Below are positions 8,946-17,577 of a stretch of 64,000 nucleotides of DNA, piece by piece; position 1 is the stretch's first letter, and every line of letters starts with the position of its first letter. The stretch lies in contig NZ_JAHVAP010000001.1 of the NCBI RefSeq assembly GCF_024721155.1, forward strand, positions 372,001 to 436,000, in the 5' to 3' direction. The stretch comes from Mucilaginibacter phenanthrenivorans (GTDB taxonomy: Bacteria; Bacteroidota; Bacteroidia; Sphingobacteriales; Sphingobacteriaceae). Under the pieces are notes generated by a model that saw only the letters and a list, made by a program, of their open reading frames with translations, did not search any database and was not told the origin of the DNA. Both the position numbers and the translations under genes were made by a program.

Positions 8946-9884
8946 TTAAATAACGCCGGTATCAACCAAAACCTGGTTCATATTGCGTACGGCATCTGCA
9001 CTCTTGTTAAATTCAGCTTGTTCAGCATCGCTCAATTTAAAATCAAGGATCTTTTCGAAACCGCCTTTACCAAGGATAACCGGAACAACCAGTGAAATAT
9101 CTTTCTGGCTGTATTCGCCGTCAAGGGCAACACCACATGAAATCAGTTTTTTCTCGTCGCGTACAATGCTTTCAACCATTGCAGCAGTACCCGCGCCTGG
9201 TGCATACCATGCAGAAGTACCGATCAGTTTAGTTAAGGTAGCACCGCCAACCATTGTTGCTGCAACTACTTTGTCCTGTTGTTCTTTGCTCAATAGCTGG
9301 GTAACAGGGATGCTGTTCCAGGTAGCGTGGTTGATCAACGGGATCATGGTAGTATCACCGTGACCGCCGATAACTACTGCATTTAAATCAGCAGGAGAGC
9401 AGCCCAGTTCCTGGCTTAGGTAGTATTTAAAACGTGCTGAATCCAGTGCGCCACCCATACCTAAAATGCGGTTCTTTGGTAAGCCCGAAGTTTTAAGGGT
9501 AAGATAGTTCATGGTATCCATCGGGTTTGATACCACGATGATGATGGTGTTCGGAGAATATTTAAGTATGTTTTCGGTTACGCTTTTTACGATGTTAGCG
9601 TTAGTGCCGATCAGTTCTTCGCGGGTCATACCCGGTTTGCGCGGCAGGCCTGAAGTAATTACTACAACTTCTGAGTCTGCAGTAGCTGCATAATCATTGG
9701 TAACACCTTTAACTTTGGTATCAAAGCCTAAAAGGGCCGACGTTTGCATCATATCGATAGCCTTGCCTTCAGCAAAACCTTCGCGGATGTCTAACAAAAT
9801 AAGTTCTTCGGCCAGTTCCTTCCTGGCGATATTATCTGCGCAGGTAGCTCCAACAGCTCCGGCACCAACAACAGTTATCTTCAT
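8946..9884 (-). CDS. mdh: Malate dehydrogenase
   Basis: NAD-dependent oxidation of malate to oxaloacetate in the TCA cycle. The 312 residues belong to the LDH-like MDH group: Rossmann motif GAGAVGATCA at residues 7-16, substrate-binding loop SGLPRKPGMTREEL with arginine at the position that selects dicarboxylic acids, NPMDTM, and the catalytic histidine in GGHGDTTM. An in-frame start far upstream (10031) would add 49 residues with no family match, and the Rossmann strand begins directly at ATG 9884, so the short form is used. It is divergent from the glutamine synthetase, with a 457-bp region between. Confidence 0.97.
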   Translation of the reverse strand: MKITVVGAGAVGATCADNIARKELAEELILLDIREGFAEGKAIDMMQTSALLGFDTKVKGVTNDYAATADSEVVVITSGLPRKPGMTREELIGTNANIVKSVTENILKYSPNTIIIVVSNPMDTMNYLTLKTSGLPKNRILGMGGALDSARFKYYLSQELGCSPADLNAVVIGGHGDTTMIPLINHATWNSIPVTQLLSKEQQDKVVAATMVGGATLTKLIGTSAWYAPGAGTAAMVESIVRDEKKLISCGVALDGEYSQKDISLVVPVILGKGGFEKILDFKLSDAEQAEFNKSADAVRNMNQVLVDTGVI

Positions 9885-10341
9885 ATTACTAATTTGATTT
9901 GCAGATGGAAAAATAAATTGGCCGAAGATAGAGATTAATATTTTTCCCTGTGTAAAAAATCTGCAATATGTGGTTAAGGATTTGGGACTTCGGAATTTCG
10001 ATGTCTGATTTGTGATTAACTGGTAAATCATAGATTATCAATCGATTTGAAATCTGCTTCTTTCAATCGATTGATTCTGGTTTAATTTATTATGTATAAG
10101 TGCTTATTTAAAGACCTATTTGCTCGTTTCCTGCAAATTTTAACCACTTGTTAATAAGTTTACAATTGTTTGATGTTTTTTCGTCAATTTCATACTATAA
10201 ATAGGTGTTTTTAAAAATAATTAGAATTTTTTTTACATTTTGTAATGAATTTTATAAAAATAATTTAAATTCGCATCAATATTTGTAGATAACGTTTACA
10301 AAAAATAAGATTTCAACCCTATATTATAAATTCATTAAACA
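9885..10341. other. AT-rich intergenic region between mdh and glutamine synthetase
   Basis: A 457-bp non-coding stretch between divergent genes. It holds a strong imperfect palindrome (10037-10075, listed separately) and a smaller inverted repeat TTACA-TTT-TGTAA at 10233-10245. The last 150 bp before the glutamine synthetase are very AT-rich. I found no full TAnnTTTG element for either gene. Confidence 0.7.
10037..10075. repeat. Palindrome with ATCGAT cores
   Basis: The left arm ATCAATCGATTTGAAA and right arm TTTCAATCGATTGAT pair over 15 bp with a single bulged T and an 8-nt loop. Each arm contains the self-complementary AATCGATT. It could be a regulator site or RNA hairpin for either divergent gene; the sequence does not decide. 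Confidence 0.6.
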
Positions 10342-11352
10342 ATGGCAACTAAACTCGAGTACATCTGGCTTGATGGCTACAAACCAACACAGAGCCTGCG
10401 CAGTAAAACAAAAATTGAAAAAGATTTCAGCGGTAAATTAGAAGATTGCCCAAATTGGAGCTTTGACGGTTCGTCAACCGAGCAGGCACCAGGTGGTTCA
10501 TCTGATTGCGTATTGAAGCCTGTTTTTATTTGTAAAGATCCGGGAAGGCTAGATGCTTACCTGGTAATGTGCGAAGTACTTGATTCAACCGGCGCTCCAC
10601 ATGAGTCAAATGGCCGTGCTTTGATCCAGGATGATGATAATGATTTCTGGTTCGGATTTGAGCAGGAATACTTTTTATGGGATCCTGAAACCAACAAACC
10701 GCTTGGTTTCCCTGCTGGTGGCTACCCTGGTCCGCAAGGTCCTTATTACTGTTCAGTTGGCGCAAACAATGCTTACGGTCGTGATATCGTTGAAGAGCAT
10801 TTGGATATCTGCCTTGAAGCAGGCTTAAACGTTGAAGGTATCAACGCTGAAGTTGCTGCAGGTCAGTGGGAATTCCAAATCTTCGCTAAAGGCGCTAAGG
10901 AAGCTGGTGACCAGATTTGGGTTGCACGTTACTTGCTTGAAAGAATTGGCGAAGCACATGGTGTATCGATCAACTGGCATTGCAAACCATTGGGCGAATT
11001 AGATTGGAATGGTTCAGGTATGCACGCTAACTTCTCAAATACTACTTTGAGAACTGCAGGCAGCAAAGAAACTTACGACAAAATTTGCGAAGCTTTCCGT
11101 CCGGCTGTTGCTGAATGTATTGCCGTTTATGGTGCGCACAATGAGCTGCGTTTAACCGGTAAGCACGAAACTGCTTCTATCCACGACTATAGCTATGGTG
11201 TATCTGACCGTGGTGCTTCTATCCGCATCCCGCTTTACACTGTTCAAAAAGGTTGGAATGGTTACCTGGAAGATCGTCGCCCTAACTCGGCTGCTGATCC
11301 GTACAAGGTTGCTGCTGTTATCATCAAAACCGTTAAATCGGCTGTACTCTAA
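10342..11352 (+). CDS. Glutamine synthetase, GSII (eukaryotic-like) type
   Basis: ATP-dependent ligation of ammonia to glutamate. At 336 residues it has the length of GSII rather than GSI (about 450-470) or GSIII (about 700). Recognisable segments are LEYIWLDGYKP at the N-terminus, WSFDGSSTEQA, WFGFEQEYFL, YYCSVGANNAYGRDIVEEH, GINAEVAAGQWEFQI, GSGMHANFSN, LRLTGKHETAS and DRGASIRIP. These carry the metal-ligand glutamates and ATP/glutamate-binding residues of the GSII fold. It is transcribed alone and ends at a strong terminator. A second, GSI-like homologue lies 570 bp downstream and is probably not a true glutamine synthetase, so this one is the likelier ammonia-assimilating enzyme of the region. 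Confidence 0.95.
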   Translation: MATKLEYIWLDGYKPTQSLRSKTKIEKDFSGKLEDCPNWSFDGSSTEQAPGGSSDCVLKPVFICKDPGRLDAYLVMCEVLDSTGAPHESNGRALIQDDDNDFWFGFEQEYFLWDPETNKPLGFPAGGYPGPQGPYYCSVGANNAYGRDIVEEHLDICLEAGLNVEGINAEVAAGQWEFQIFAKGAKEAGDQIWVARYLLERIGEAHGVSINWHCKPLGELDWNGSGMHANFSNTTLRTAGSKETYDKICEAFRPAVAECIAVYGAHNELRLTGKHETASIHDYSYGVSDRGASIRIPLYTVQKGWNGYLEDRRPNSAADPYKVAAVIIKTVKSAVL

Positions 11353-11360
11353 CTTCCTAA

Positions 11361-11804
11361 CTAAACTAATATGTTCTCGTCCCCTGGTGGTAAAACGCCG
11401 GGGGATTTTTTATGATGATACTTGCCGGATGCTATCAATCTAAAATCATTAACAGGTAAATTGTATAAATACACCCAACATACAATCAGCGCATTCCTCG
11501 TTTCTATATTTATCAGTTCTCTTGTAAATAGATTAGGCTGGTCCTGTTCGGGACCGAATCCCTCATAGTCATCAAGCCTGTTTAATATTTCATCGGCATT
11601 ATTTAGCCGGTATACTTTACCATACACGTAATTCAGCCCATTAATATCCAACACAGCACCCGGGTATTCGCCAACATCATAAAGCCTGCCTTTAAATTTC
11701 CCATCGGTATAAAAGGAACAATTCCGGTTTAAATACTTGCCGAATTCATTTTCCTTAGATAACAAGGTTCCGTAAACAAATAAATACTTGCTTGTTTGCG
11801 CCAT
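11361..11804 (-). CDS. Gamma-glutamylcyclotransferase-like (AIG2/GGCT fold) protein
   Basis: A 147-residue protein of the GGCT/AIG2 family, which releases 5-oxoproline from gamma-glutamyl peptides or amines. The N-terminal substrate-binding motif FVYGTLL is at about residues 9-15, followed by GEYPGAV and the conserved acidic LDDYEGF segment that carries the catalytic glutamate. The cytoplasmic location follows from the absence of a signal peptide. It converges on glutamine synthetase (stops 8 bp apart) and is divergent from a GSI-like ligase, with a 119-bp shared upstream region. That invites a link with gamma-glutamyl-amine chemistry, but this is inference. Its last codons coincide with the glutamine synthetase terminator. 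Confidence 0.85.
   Translation of the reverse strand: MAQTSKYLFVYGTLLSKENEFGKYLNRNCSFYTDGKFKGRLYDVGEYPGAVLDINGLNYVYGKVYRLNNADEILNRLDDYEGFGPEQDQPNLFTRELINIETRNALIVCWVYLYNLPVNDFRLIASGKYHHKKSPGVLPPGDENILV
11380..11411 (+). terminator. Rho-independent terminator of glutamine synthetase
   Basis: An 8-bp stem TCCCCTGG/CCGGGGGA (one G-U pair) with a 10-nt loop is followed by six T. It begins 27 nt after the glutamine synthetase stop and lies inside the 3' coding end of the convergent cyclotransferase-like gene. Confidence 0.85.
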
Positions 11805-11923
11805 TTATGCAGATTTGCTCAAACAAAGGTACAATTGGCAACGTATAGATTAGGTATACAATTTTATTGTTTATCCTTTACATTTATCTTGCTTAAATTG
11901 CCCCGCCATTTAGTTTACGTACC

Positions 11924-13282
11924 ATGAACGAAGAACAGATCAAAACCTACCTTAAAGAAAATAACATAACAAAGATAAAATTCGCTTTTGCCGATATCGA
12001 CGGTGTTTTACGCGGTAAGGTGATCCATCCAAAAAAGTTTCTTGACGGATTGGAGGGTGGTTATGGCTTTTGTGATGTGGTTTGGGGGTGGGACAGCAGC
12101 GATGCCTGTTATGACAACGTGAAGCTCACCGGCTGGCATACCGGTTATCCGGATCAGATGTGCCGGATAGATCTTGCGACTTTACGGAACGTTCCATGGG
12201 ATGATAACATTCCTTTCTTTTTGGGCGATTTTAGCAAGGCTGACGGGAATGATCTGCCGGCATGCGGGAGGAGTCTTTTAAAACGCATTGCGAAACAATG
12301 CGACGATATGGGTTACCATACCGAGTTCGCCCAGGAATTTGAGTGGTTTAATTTTAGTGAAACACCACAAAGCTTAAAGGAAAAGGGTTTTGCCAATATG
12401 GAAAGCCTAACACCCGGTATGTTCGGTTACTCTATATTGCGTACCTCGCTGAACGATGAGTTTTATAATGACTTGTTTGATCTGCTGCTGCAATTTAATG
12501 TGCCGTTAGAGGGCTTACATACCGAAACTGGTCCGGGAGTATATGAAGCAGCTATATTGCACGATAGTGTTTTAGAAGCAGCTGATAAAGCAGTGTTGTT
12601 TAAAACTGCGGTAAAGGAGATCGCGAACAAACATGGCATTGTGGCTACCTTTATGGCCAAGTGGAACGAGAATTTGCCAGGCTGCAGCGGGCATATCCAC
12701 CAAAGCTTATGGACAAAGGATAAGTTGAAGAATCTTTTTTATGATGCTGATGATGAGTTTAATATGAGCGGTCTGCACAAGCATTACTTAGCTGGTCAGC
12801 TGCACTGCCTGCCTCAGATCCTGCCAATGTATGCGCCAACAATAAATAGCTACAAGCGTTTGGTTGAGGGTGCCTGGGCGCCGACCACGGTAACCTGGGG
12901 TGTTGACAACCGCACAACTGCTTTAAGAGTGATTCACACCTCGGAAAACTATACCCGCCTGGAAACCCGCATTCCAGGCTCCGACACAAACCCATATTTG
13001 GCAATGGCCGCTGCTTTGGCATCAGGGTTATACGGAATAAAAAATAAGCTGCCTCTAACTATCCCGGCCACCGTTGGAAATGGGTACCAGGATAAACGTA
13101 ACGGCAGTTTGTCGTCGAACCTGTTTGACGCAACAAATATCATGAAGGATTCAGCTATAGCAAAAGAACTATTTGGCGAAGCTTTTGTTGACCACTTTAC
13201 TAATACCCGCCTTTGGGAATGCCGCCAGTTTGGCAAAAGCGTTACTGACTGGGAATTAAAAAGATACTTTGAAATTATATAA
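11924..13282 (+). CDS. Glutamine synthetase-like (GSI family) ligase, possibly gamma-glutamylamide synthetase
   Basis: A 452-residue GSI-superfamily protein. It has the N-terminal beta-grasp start IKFAFADIDGVLRGK, the metal-site segments AQEFEWFNF and HTETGPGVYEAAI, the histidine motif GCSGHIHQSLW, NSYKRLV, and ETRIPGSDTNPYLAMAA. Members that depart from housekeeping GlnA often ligate glutamate to amines (PuuA, GlnA4-like), so glutamine synthesis is not assured, especially since a GSII gene lies upstream. The next gene, a kinase-like protein, starts 6 nt after its stop and a HAD hydrolase follows, so this is the first gene of a three-gene operon. The substrate is unknown. Confidence 0.88.
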   Translation: MNEEQIKTYLKENNITKIKFAFADIDGVLRGKVIHPKKFLDGLEGGYGFCDVVWGWDSSDACYDNVKLTGWHTGYPDQMCRIDLATLRNVPWDDNIPFFLGDFSKADGNDLPACGRSLLKRIAKQCDDMGYHTEFAQEFEWFNFSETPQSLKEKGFANMESLTPGMFGYSILRTSLNDEFYNDLFDLLLQFNVPLEGLHTETGPGVYEAAILHDSVLEAADKAVLFKTAVKEIANKHGIVATFMAKWNENLPGCSGHIHQSLWTKDKLKNLFYDADDEFNMSGLHKHYLAGQLHCLPQILPMYAPTINSYKRLVEGAWAPTTVTWGVDNRTTALRVIHTSENYTRLETRIPGSDTNPYLAMAAALASGLYGIKNKLPLTIPATVGNGYQDKRNGSLSSNLFDATNIMKDSAIAKELFGEAFVDHFTNTRLWECRQFGKSVTDWELKRYFEII

Positions 13283-13288
13283 TTAATA

Positions 13289-14392
13289 ATGACAGCATTA
13301 CACCTTGCAGAGCTTGAGCAGCCGTTAAAATCGAAAGCAAAAGCACTGACACCATTAGATTATACCTTTATTATAAAAAAAGCCTGGGAGGGTTACGATG
13401 CATCCAAGTCGATCAGTGAGATTGAGGATATCAGCGCCATGGTTTCTACAAACCATGTGTTCCGCATCACCTTTCATGATGGCGATATTGTTATAGCTAA
13501 ACTAGCCTACTTTGGAGTTTATGAGCATTTTAAGGAAGATCATCGGATCATACACAGCCTTTCAAACAATTTGCTTTACCCGTTTGAAAACCTGCTTTCC
13601 AAATCGTTATTAAAAAATAACCGGGTTTATATTTACCGGCATAAACAAGGCAAAACAGATGCGTGGGTAGTGTTTTATAATCCTACACGTATCCTTGATC
13701 GTTTGCCGCGCAGGCTGGAAGATCACCACATTAAAAAATTAGGGCAACAGGTAGGGAAATTCCATAAAGCATGTTCGAGGGTTAAAAACGTATTGCCGAA
13801 ATCATCCAAAACACTGCGTACCGATATTTTTGCGTTACAGAAGGACCTCGAAATTAACGAGAAGCAATACGGATCGGCTATGCAGGTTGATTTCCTGAAA
13901 TATCATTGCGACCTGTTCATAAAAAACCGCTCGAAACACAACATGCGTTCGTTTGAGATCATTCCTGTTTTTATCGACTGGAATATCGGCAACTTTTCGG
14001 TAACACCGGACCTGGAACTGTATTCACGCTGGGATTACGATTGGTTTAGGATGAGCTACCGCATTCTTGACTTTTATTTCTTTAGCCGGGTATGTTCAGA
14101 CAGGGGAGACCGTACCGTATTCAGCTATGTGATAACTACCATGATGGAGGACCGGTTTATCCTCTTCCTGAAGGAATATCACAAAGTAAACCCCATAACT
14201 GCCGACGAGATCCGTTTTTTAAAGGAAGCGTACCGCTTTTTTATTTTAAATTACGTGATAAAAGACGGCAAGTATTTTTTTAATGAACAATACGCCAAAA
14301 AATTACAAGCCGAAGCATTTGATATTTACCTGCCGTCTGTCGATAGAGATTTTGATGCGGAGAAGATCATCGAGGCGCTCGGTCTAAACTAA
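13289..14392 (+). CDS. APH-fold phosphotransferase-like protein
   Basis: A 367-residue protein with the aminoglycoside phosphotransferase/choline kinase fold. The N-lobe includes HDGDIVIAKLAYFG, with a lysine in the expected ATP-binding strand. The catalytic loop is FIDWNIGNFS, which keeps the Asp-x4-Asn spacing of the HxDxxxxN motif but lacks the histidine, and the metal motif is WDYDWF. A small molecule is the likely substrate; none can be named. It starts 6 nt after the GSI-like ligase stop and is followed after 51 nt by a HAD hydrolase, which suggests a shared pathway with a phosphorylated intermediate. Confidence 0.75.
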   Translation: MTALHLAELEQPLKSKAKALTPLDYTFIIKKAWEGYDASKSISEIEDISAMVSTNHVFRITFHDGDIVIAKLAYFGVYEHFKEDHRIIHSLSNNLLYPFENLLSKSLLKNNRVYIYRHKQGKTDAWVVFYNPTRILDRLPRRLEDHHIKKLGQQVGKFHKACSRVKNVLPKSSKTLRTDIFALQKDLEINEKQYGSAMQVDFLKYHCDLFIKNRSKHNMRSFEIIPVFIDWNIGNFSVTPDLELYSRWDYDWFRMSYRILDFYFFSRVCSDRGDRTVFSYVITTMMEDRFILFLKEYHKVNPITADEIRFLKEAYRFFILNYVIKDGKYFFNEQYAKKLQAEAFDIYLPSVDRDFDAEKIIEALGLN

Positions 14393-14410
14393 TTGAAATA
14401 TACAAGTCAA

Positions 14411-14442
14411 CTAATCTCTGGTCTCTAACCTCTAATCTCTAG
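14411..14442. repeat. Word-like intergenic repeat, CTAATCTCT family
   Basis: The spacer between the kinase-like and HAD genes contains the word TCTCTA or a near variant three to four times, ending directly before the HAD start codon. Similar wording recurs at 25697-25731 and 59412-59446. Confidence 0.55.
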
Positions 14443-14443
14443 C

Positions 14444-15313
14444 ATGAAACGCATCGAAAACTTTAAGTCCATCATTGACAAATACGATATTATATTTTTT
14501 GATGCATTTGGAGTAATTAAAACTTACCAGGGCCTGATGCCGGGCATTCAAAATACGTTTGACTACCTGTCGGAACAAGGGAAGGAATATTATATTGTTA
14601 CCAACGATGCCTCCCGCAGCCCACTGCAACTGGCAGAAAGCTACCATCGCGCAGGATTAACGGTTATAACACCAGAAAGGATCGTATCCTCAGGGATGCT
14701 TACCAAGGAATATCTTGATTTAAAGGTTGATGATGGTATAGTTGCCTATTTGGGCACCCCCGAATCATCGCATTATATTGAAAGCTCTGGTTTACATACC
14801 TTGCCGGTAAGTTCCATTAATGCCGATAATATAGATAAAGTTAATGCATTGATCTTTTTAGATGACGAGGGTTTCAACTGGTGTGATGATTTGAATAAAA
14901 CAGTGAATATTCTCCGTAAAAGAACGATCCCGGTTATAGTTGCAAATACAGACAAAGCATATCCTGTATCTATACATGATGTGGGTATCGCAATAGGTGG
15001 CATAGCAGCAATGATTGAGAGCATTATTGGCAGGCAATTTATAAGATTCGGTAAGCCTGATTCTCAGATGTTTATGTTTACATTCGATTTGATCCGCGAA
15101 TATCGTACGGTAACCAAGCAACAAATAGTTATGGTAGGCGATACGCTGCAAACCGACATTTTGGGCGGTAATAAGTTTGGGTTGGATACCGTGTTGGTAT
15201 TATCGGGAAATACCCTCCCTAAAGATGCCAATAACCGTATAACGGCTACCGGAATTGTGCCGACCTATATCTGCGATTCAGCAGTTGTTGATTTGGGCGG
15301 ATTAAGATTTTGA
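14444..15313 (+). CDS. HAD superfamily class IIA hydrolase
   Basis: A 289-residue HAD-IIA (NagD-like) hydrolase. Motif I is FFDAFGVI with the nucleophile aspartate at about residue 20. The usual second Asp of DxD is replaced by Phe, as in some TIGR01459-like groups that have a bulky residue there. Motif II is IVTNDAS, a conserved lysine lies in FGKPDSQMF, and motif IV is MVGDTLQTDILGG. It is probably a phosphatase on a small phosphorylated metabolite. It is the third gene after the GSI-like ligase and kinase-like protein. The missing second aspartate may lower turnover or signal a different reaction. Confidence 0.88.
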   Translation: MKRIENFKSIIDKYDIIFFDAFGVIKTYQGLMPGIQNTFDYLSEQGKEYYIVTNDASRSPLQLAESYHRAGLTVITPERIVSSGMLTKEYLDLKVDDGIVAYLGTPESSHYIESSGLHTLPVSSINADNIDKVNALIFLDDEGFNWCDDLNKTVNILRKRTIPVIVANTDKAYPVSIHDVGIAIGGIAAMIESIIGRQFIRFGKPDSQMFMFTFDLIREYRTVTKQQIVMVGDTLQTDILGGNKFGLDTVLVLSGNTLPKDANNRITATGIVPTYICDSAVVDLGGLRF

Positions 15314-15337
15314 GCAAAAAATCAAAATTTATCTTTG
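15310..15337 (+). promoter_or_regulatory. Promoter of the GH43 operon
   Basis: TTG at 15310-15312, a 17-bp spacer, then TATCTTTG at 15330-15337: a full match to the Bacteroidota TTG-N17-23-TAnnTTTG pattern. The TTG overlaps the HAD stop codon. Transcription would begin near 15343, leaving a leader of about 80 nt before the GH43 start. Confidence 0.7.
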
Positions 15338-15424
15338 CTTAAATAAATAAAAAACTACCTTTAAAATTCGGTAAGCCTAATACATCAACAAAAACATTCA
15401 ATTAATATGAGCTAGTAATTTGTT

Positions 15425-16462
15425 ATGAAGCGACTTTTAAATGTATTCTTAACAGTTTTTATATTCAGTTCAGTATCTGCGCAACCCGTTAAAAGGCAGT
15501 TTACTAATCCGTTGCTGCCATCCGGGGCTGACCCATGGGTTATTTATCATAACGGTTATTACTATTACACCAATTCAATGGGCGACCGGTTGATTTTGTA
15601 TAAAACAAAAAACATGGCCAATCTTAAATCGGGGGAGAATAAAACTGTCTGGATGCCGCCGCCAAACACCATGTATTCAAAGGAGCTTTGGGCACCCGAA
15701 CTGCATTTTATAAATAATAAATGGTATATGTATTTTGCTGCAGATGATGGCGACAACAATCACCACCGCCTTTATGTGCTTGAAAACGCATCGGCTGATC
15801 CGTTAGAAGGCACATGGACATTCAAGGGAAAATTAAGCGATGATACAAATAAATGGGCCATTGATGTTTCCATGTTTGAAAACAAGGGTAAGCTTTATGT
15901 GATCTGGGCCGGATGGGAAGGCGATCAAAATGGTGAGCAGGATATTTACATCGCGCAACTAAAAAATCCATGGACTATCGGGAGTAAACGGGTAAAGATA
16001 TCTTCTCCGACCTATGATTGGGAAAAATACGGCGACCTGGGCGAAAAGAGCAATCCGCCGCATGTTAATGTAAACGAGGGACCGGAAATACTCAAACATG
16101 GCAATAAGCTGTTCCTGATCTATTCAGCAAGTGGCTGCTGGACGGATTATTATGCACTGGGCATGTTATGCACTTCTGCGGATAAGGATTTACTTGACCC
16201 CGCTTCATGGACTAAATCTGAAACGCCTGTATTTAAACAATCTCCGGAAAATGGCGTGTATGCGCCGGGGCATAATTCATTTTTTAAATCTGCGGACGGG
16301 AAAGAGGATTGGATTCTTTACCACGCAAACTCAGCGCCCGGGCAGGGCTGTGGTAAACAAAGGTCCCCGAGAATGCAACAGTTTACCTGGGATAAGGATG
16401 GATCACCAAATTTCGGTATTCCGGTTAAAGAGGGAATTGCTTTAGACGCACCATCAGAATAA
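15425..16462 (+). CDS. Glycoside hydrolase family 43 protein, secreted
   Basis: Probable exo-acting arabinofuranosidase or xylosidase-type enzyme. The 345 residues start with a signal peptide ending VSAQ. The five-blade beta-propeller shows the three GH43 acids in context: the base aspartate in GADPWVI (about residue 36), the pKa-modulating aspartate in WAIDVSMF, and the acid glutamate in VNEGPEI. Repeated WxxPE/GxxYxxY-type blades (WAPELHFINNKWYMYF) support the fold. The exact linkage is not readable. A GH5-like hydrolase and an aldose 1-epimerase follow closely, so the operon handles a plant or microbial polysaccharide fragment in the periplasm. Confidence 0.9.
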   Translation: MKRLLNVFLTVFIFSSVSAQPVKRQFTNPLLPSGADPWVIYHNGYYYYTNSMGDRLILYKTKNMANLKSGENKTVWMPPPNTMYSKELWAPELHFINNKWYMYFAADDGDNNHHRLYVLENASADPLEGTWTFKGKLSDDTNKWAIDVSMFENKGKLYVIWAGWEGDQNGEQDIYIAQLKNPWTIGSKRVKISSPTYDWEKYGDLGEKSNPPHVNVNEGPEILKHGNKLFLIYSASGCWTDYYALGMLCTSADKDLLDPASWTKSETPVFKQSPENGVYAPGHNSFFKSADGKEDWILYHANSAPGQGCGKQRSPRMQQFTWDKDGSPNFGIPVKEGIALDAPSE

Positions 16463-16476
16463 ACCAACATAATAAA

Positions 16477-17535
16477 ATGAGAAACAAAATTCTAATCGTT
16501 CTAACGCTATCGCTGGCCTTTTCTACGGCCATTGCGCAAAACAAAGCTGCAGGTGTCTGGCCTGCCGCTAAGGCAAATGCCTGGTATGCGCAGCACAAAT
16601 GGATAAACGGCGCCAATTTTACACCGAGCACAGCTATTAATCAGCTGGAAATGTGGCAGGCGGATACGTTTGACCCGGCTACAATAGACCGAGAACTTGG
16701 TTTTGCCGAAGGTATTGGCTTTAATGCCATGCGCGTGTTTTTGCACAGCGTTGTTTGGAAGGAAGACCCAAAAGGCTTTAAAGATAGGATAAACAAATAC
16801 TTGGCTATCGCCGATAAGCACCATATTCAAACCATATTTGTATTTTTTGATGATTGCTGGAATCCCAACGCCAAACCCGGCAAACAGCCCGCGCCGAAGC
16901 CCGGAATCCATAATTCAGGCTGGATGCAGGACCCCGGAAGGCTCCTCACAACTCCGGCTGATTTCTTAGCGCTTAAAGCTTATGTTGATGATATTTTAAC
17001 TTCATTTAAGCACGATAAGCGGATCTTGTTATGGGATTTATATAATGAGCCCGGTAACGGCGACAAAAATAAAATAGCATCAAGGCTGTTGCCAAAGGTA
17101 TTTGCGTGGGCTCACGCAATAAACCCTGATCAACCGGTAAGTTCAGGCATGTGGAATTGGGATTTGGAAACATTTAATAAGATCCAGCTTCAAAACTCCG
17201 ACGTGATTACTTATCATTGTTATGATACACCTGATTTACACCAGCGCGTGGTTCAGTTGCTTAAATTAAATAATCGCCCTGTTATTTGCACCGAATATAT
17301 GGCCCGTCCACGCAACAGTACCTTTGAAAATACCACGCCTATGCTGAAAAAGGAACATGTTGGCGCTATTAACTGGGGTTTTGTAAGCGGTAAAACAAAT
17401 ACCATTTACGCCTGGGATACGCCAATGCCCGATGGTTCGGAGCCTAAAGTTTGGTTTCACGATATTTTCCGAAAGGATGGTAGTCCTTACAAAAAGGAAG
17501 AAGTTGATTTGATTAAGAACCTGAACAGTAAATAA
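16477..17535 (+). CDS. Secreted GH5-like (cellulase-fold) glycoside hydrolase
   Basis: A 352-residue TIM-barrel hydrolase with a signal peptide ending AIAQ. The acid/base glutamate is in LLWDLYNEPGNGD and the nucleophile glutamate in VICTEYMAR; NAMRVFLHSVVW and TYHCYD are further barrel strands of clan GH-A. Such proteins are often named cellulase-family or xylanase-like, but I cannot assign a substrate. It starts 14 nt after the GH43 stop and is followed after 42 nt by a galM-type gene, so all three are likely one transcript. Neighbouring enzymes suggest action on a hemicellulose-type oligosaccharide. Confidence 0.85.
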   Translation: MRNKILIVLTLSLAFSTAIAQNKAAGVWPAAKANAWYAQHKWINGANFTPSTAINQLEMWQADTFDPATIDRELGFAEGIGFNAMRVFLHSVVWKEDPKGFKDRINKYLAIADKHHIQTIFVFFDDCWNPNAKPGKQPAPKPGIHNSGWMQDPGRLLTTPADFLALKAYVDDILTSFKHDKRILLWDLYNEPGNGDKNKIASRLLPKVFAWAHAINPDQPVSSGMWNWDLETFNKIQLQNSDVITYHCYDTPDLHQRVVQLLKLNNRPVICTEYMARPRNSTFENTTPMLKKEHVGAINWGFVSGKTNTIYAWDTPMPDGSEPKVWFHDIFRKDGSPYKKEEVDLIKNLNSK

Positions 17536-17577
17536 CTATTACAACTGAATAAACCAATTTATTAAATTAGCCATTTT

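Noticed and set aside
9885..10031. 49-residue N-terminal extension of malate dehydrogenase
   Set aside because: The extension is low-complexity and the Rossmann strand starts exactly at the internal ATG 9884.
14444..15313. NagD-type N-acetylglucosamine phosphatase for the HAD gene
   Set aside because: The family is right, but motif I lacks the second aspartate and the neighbours are not amino-sugar genes, so the name would mislead.
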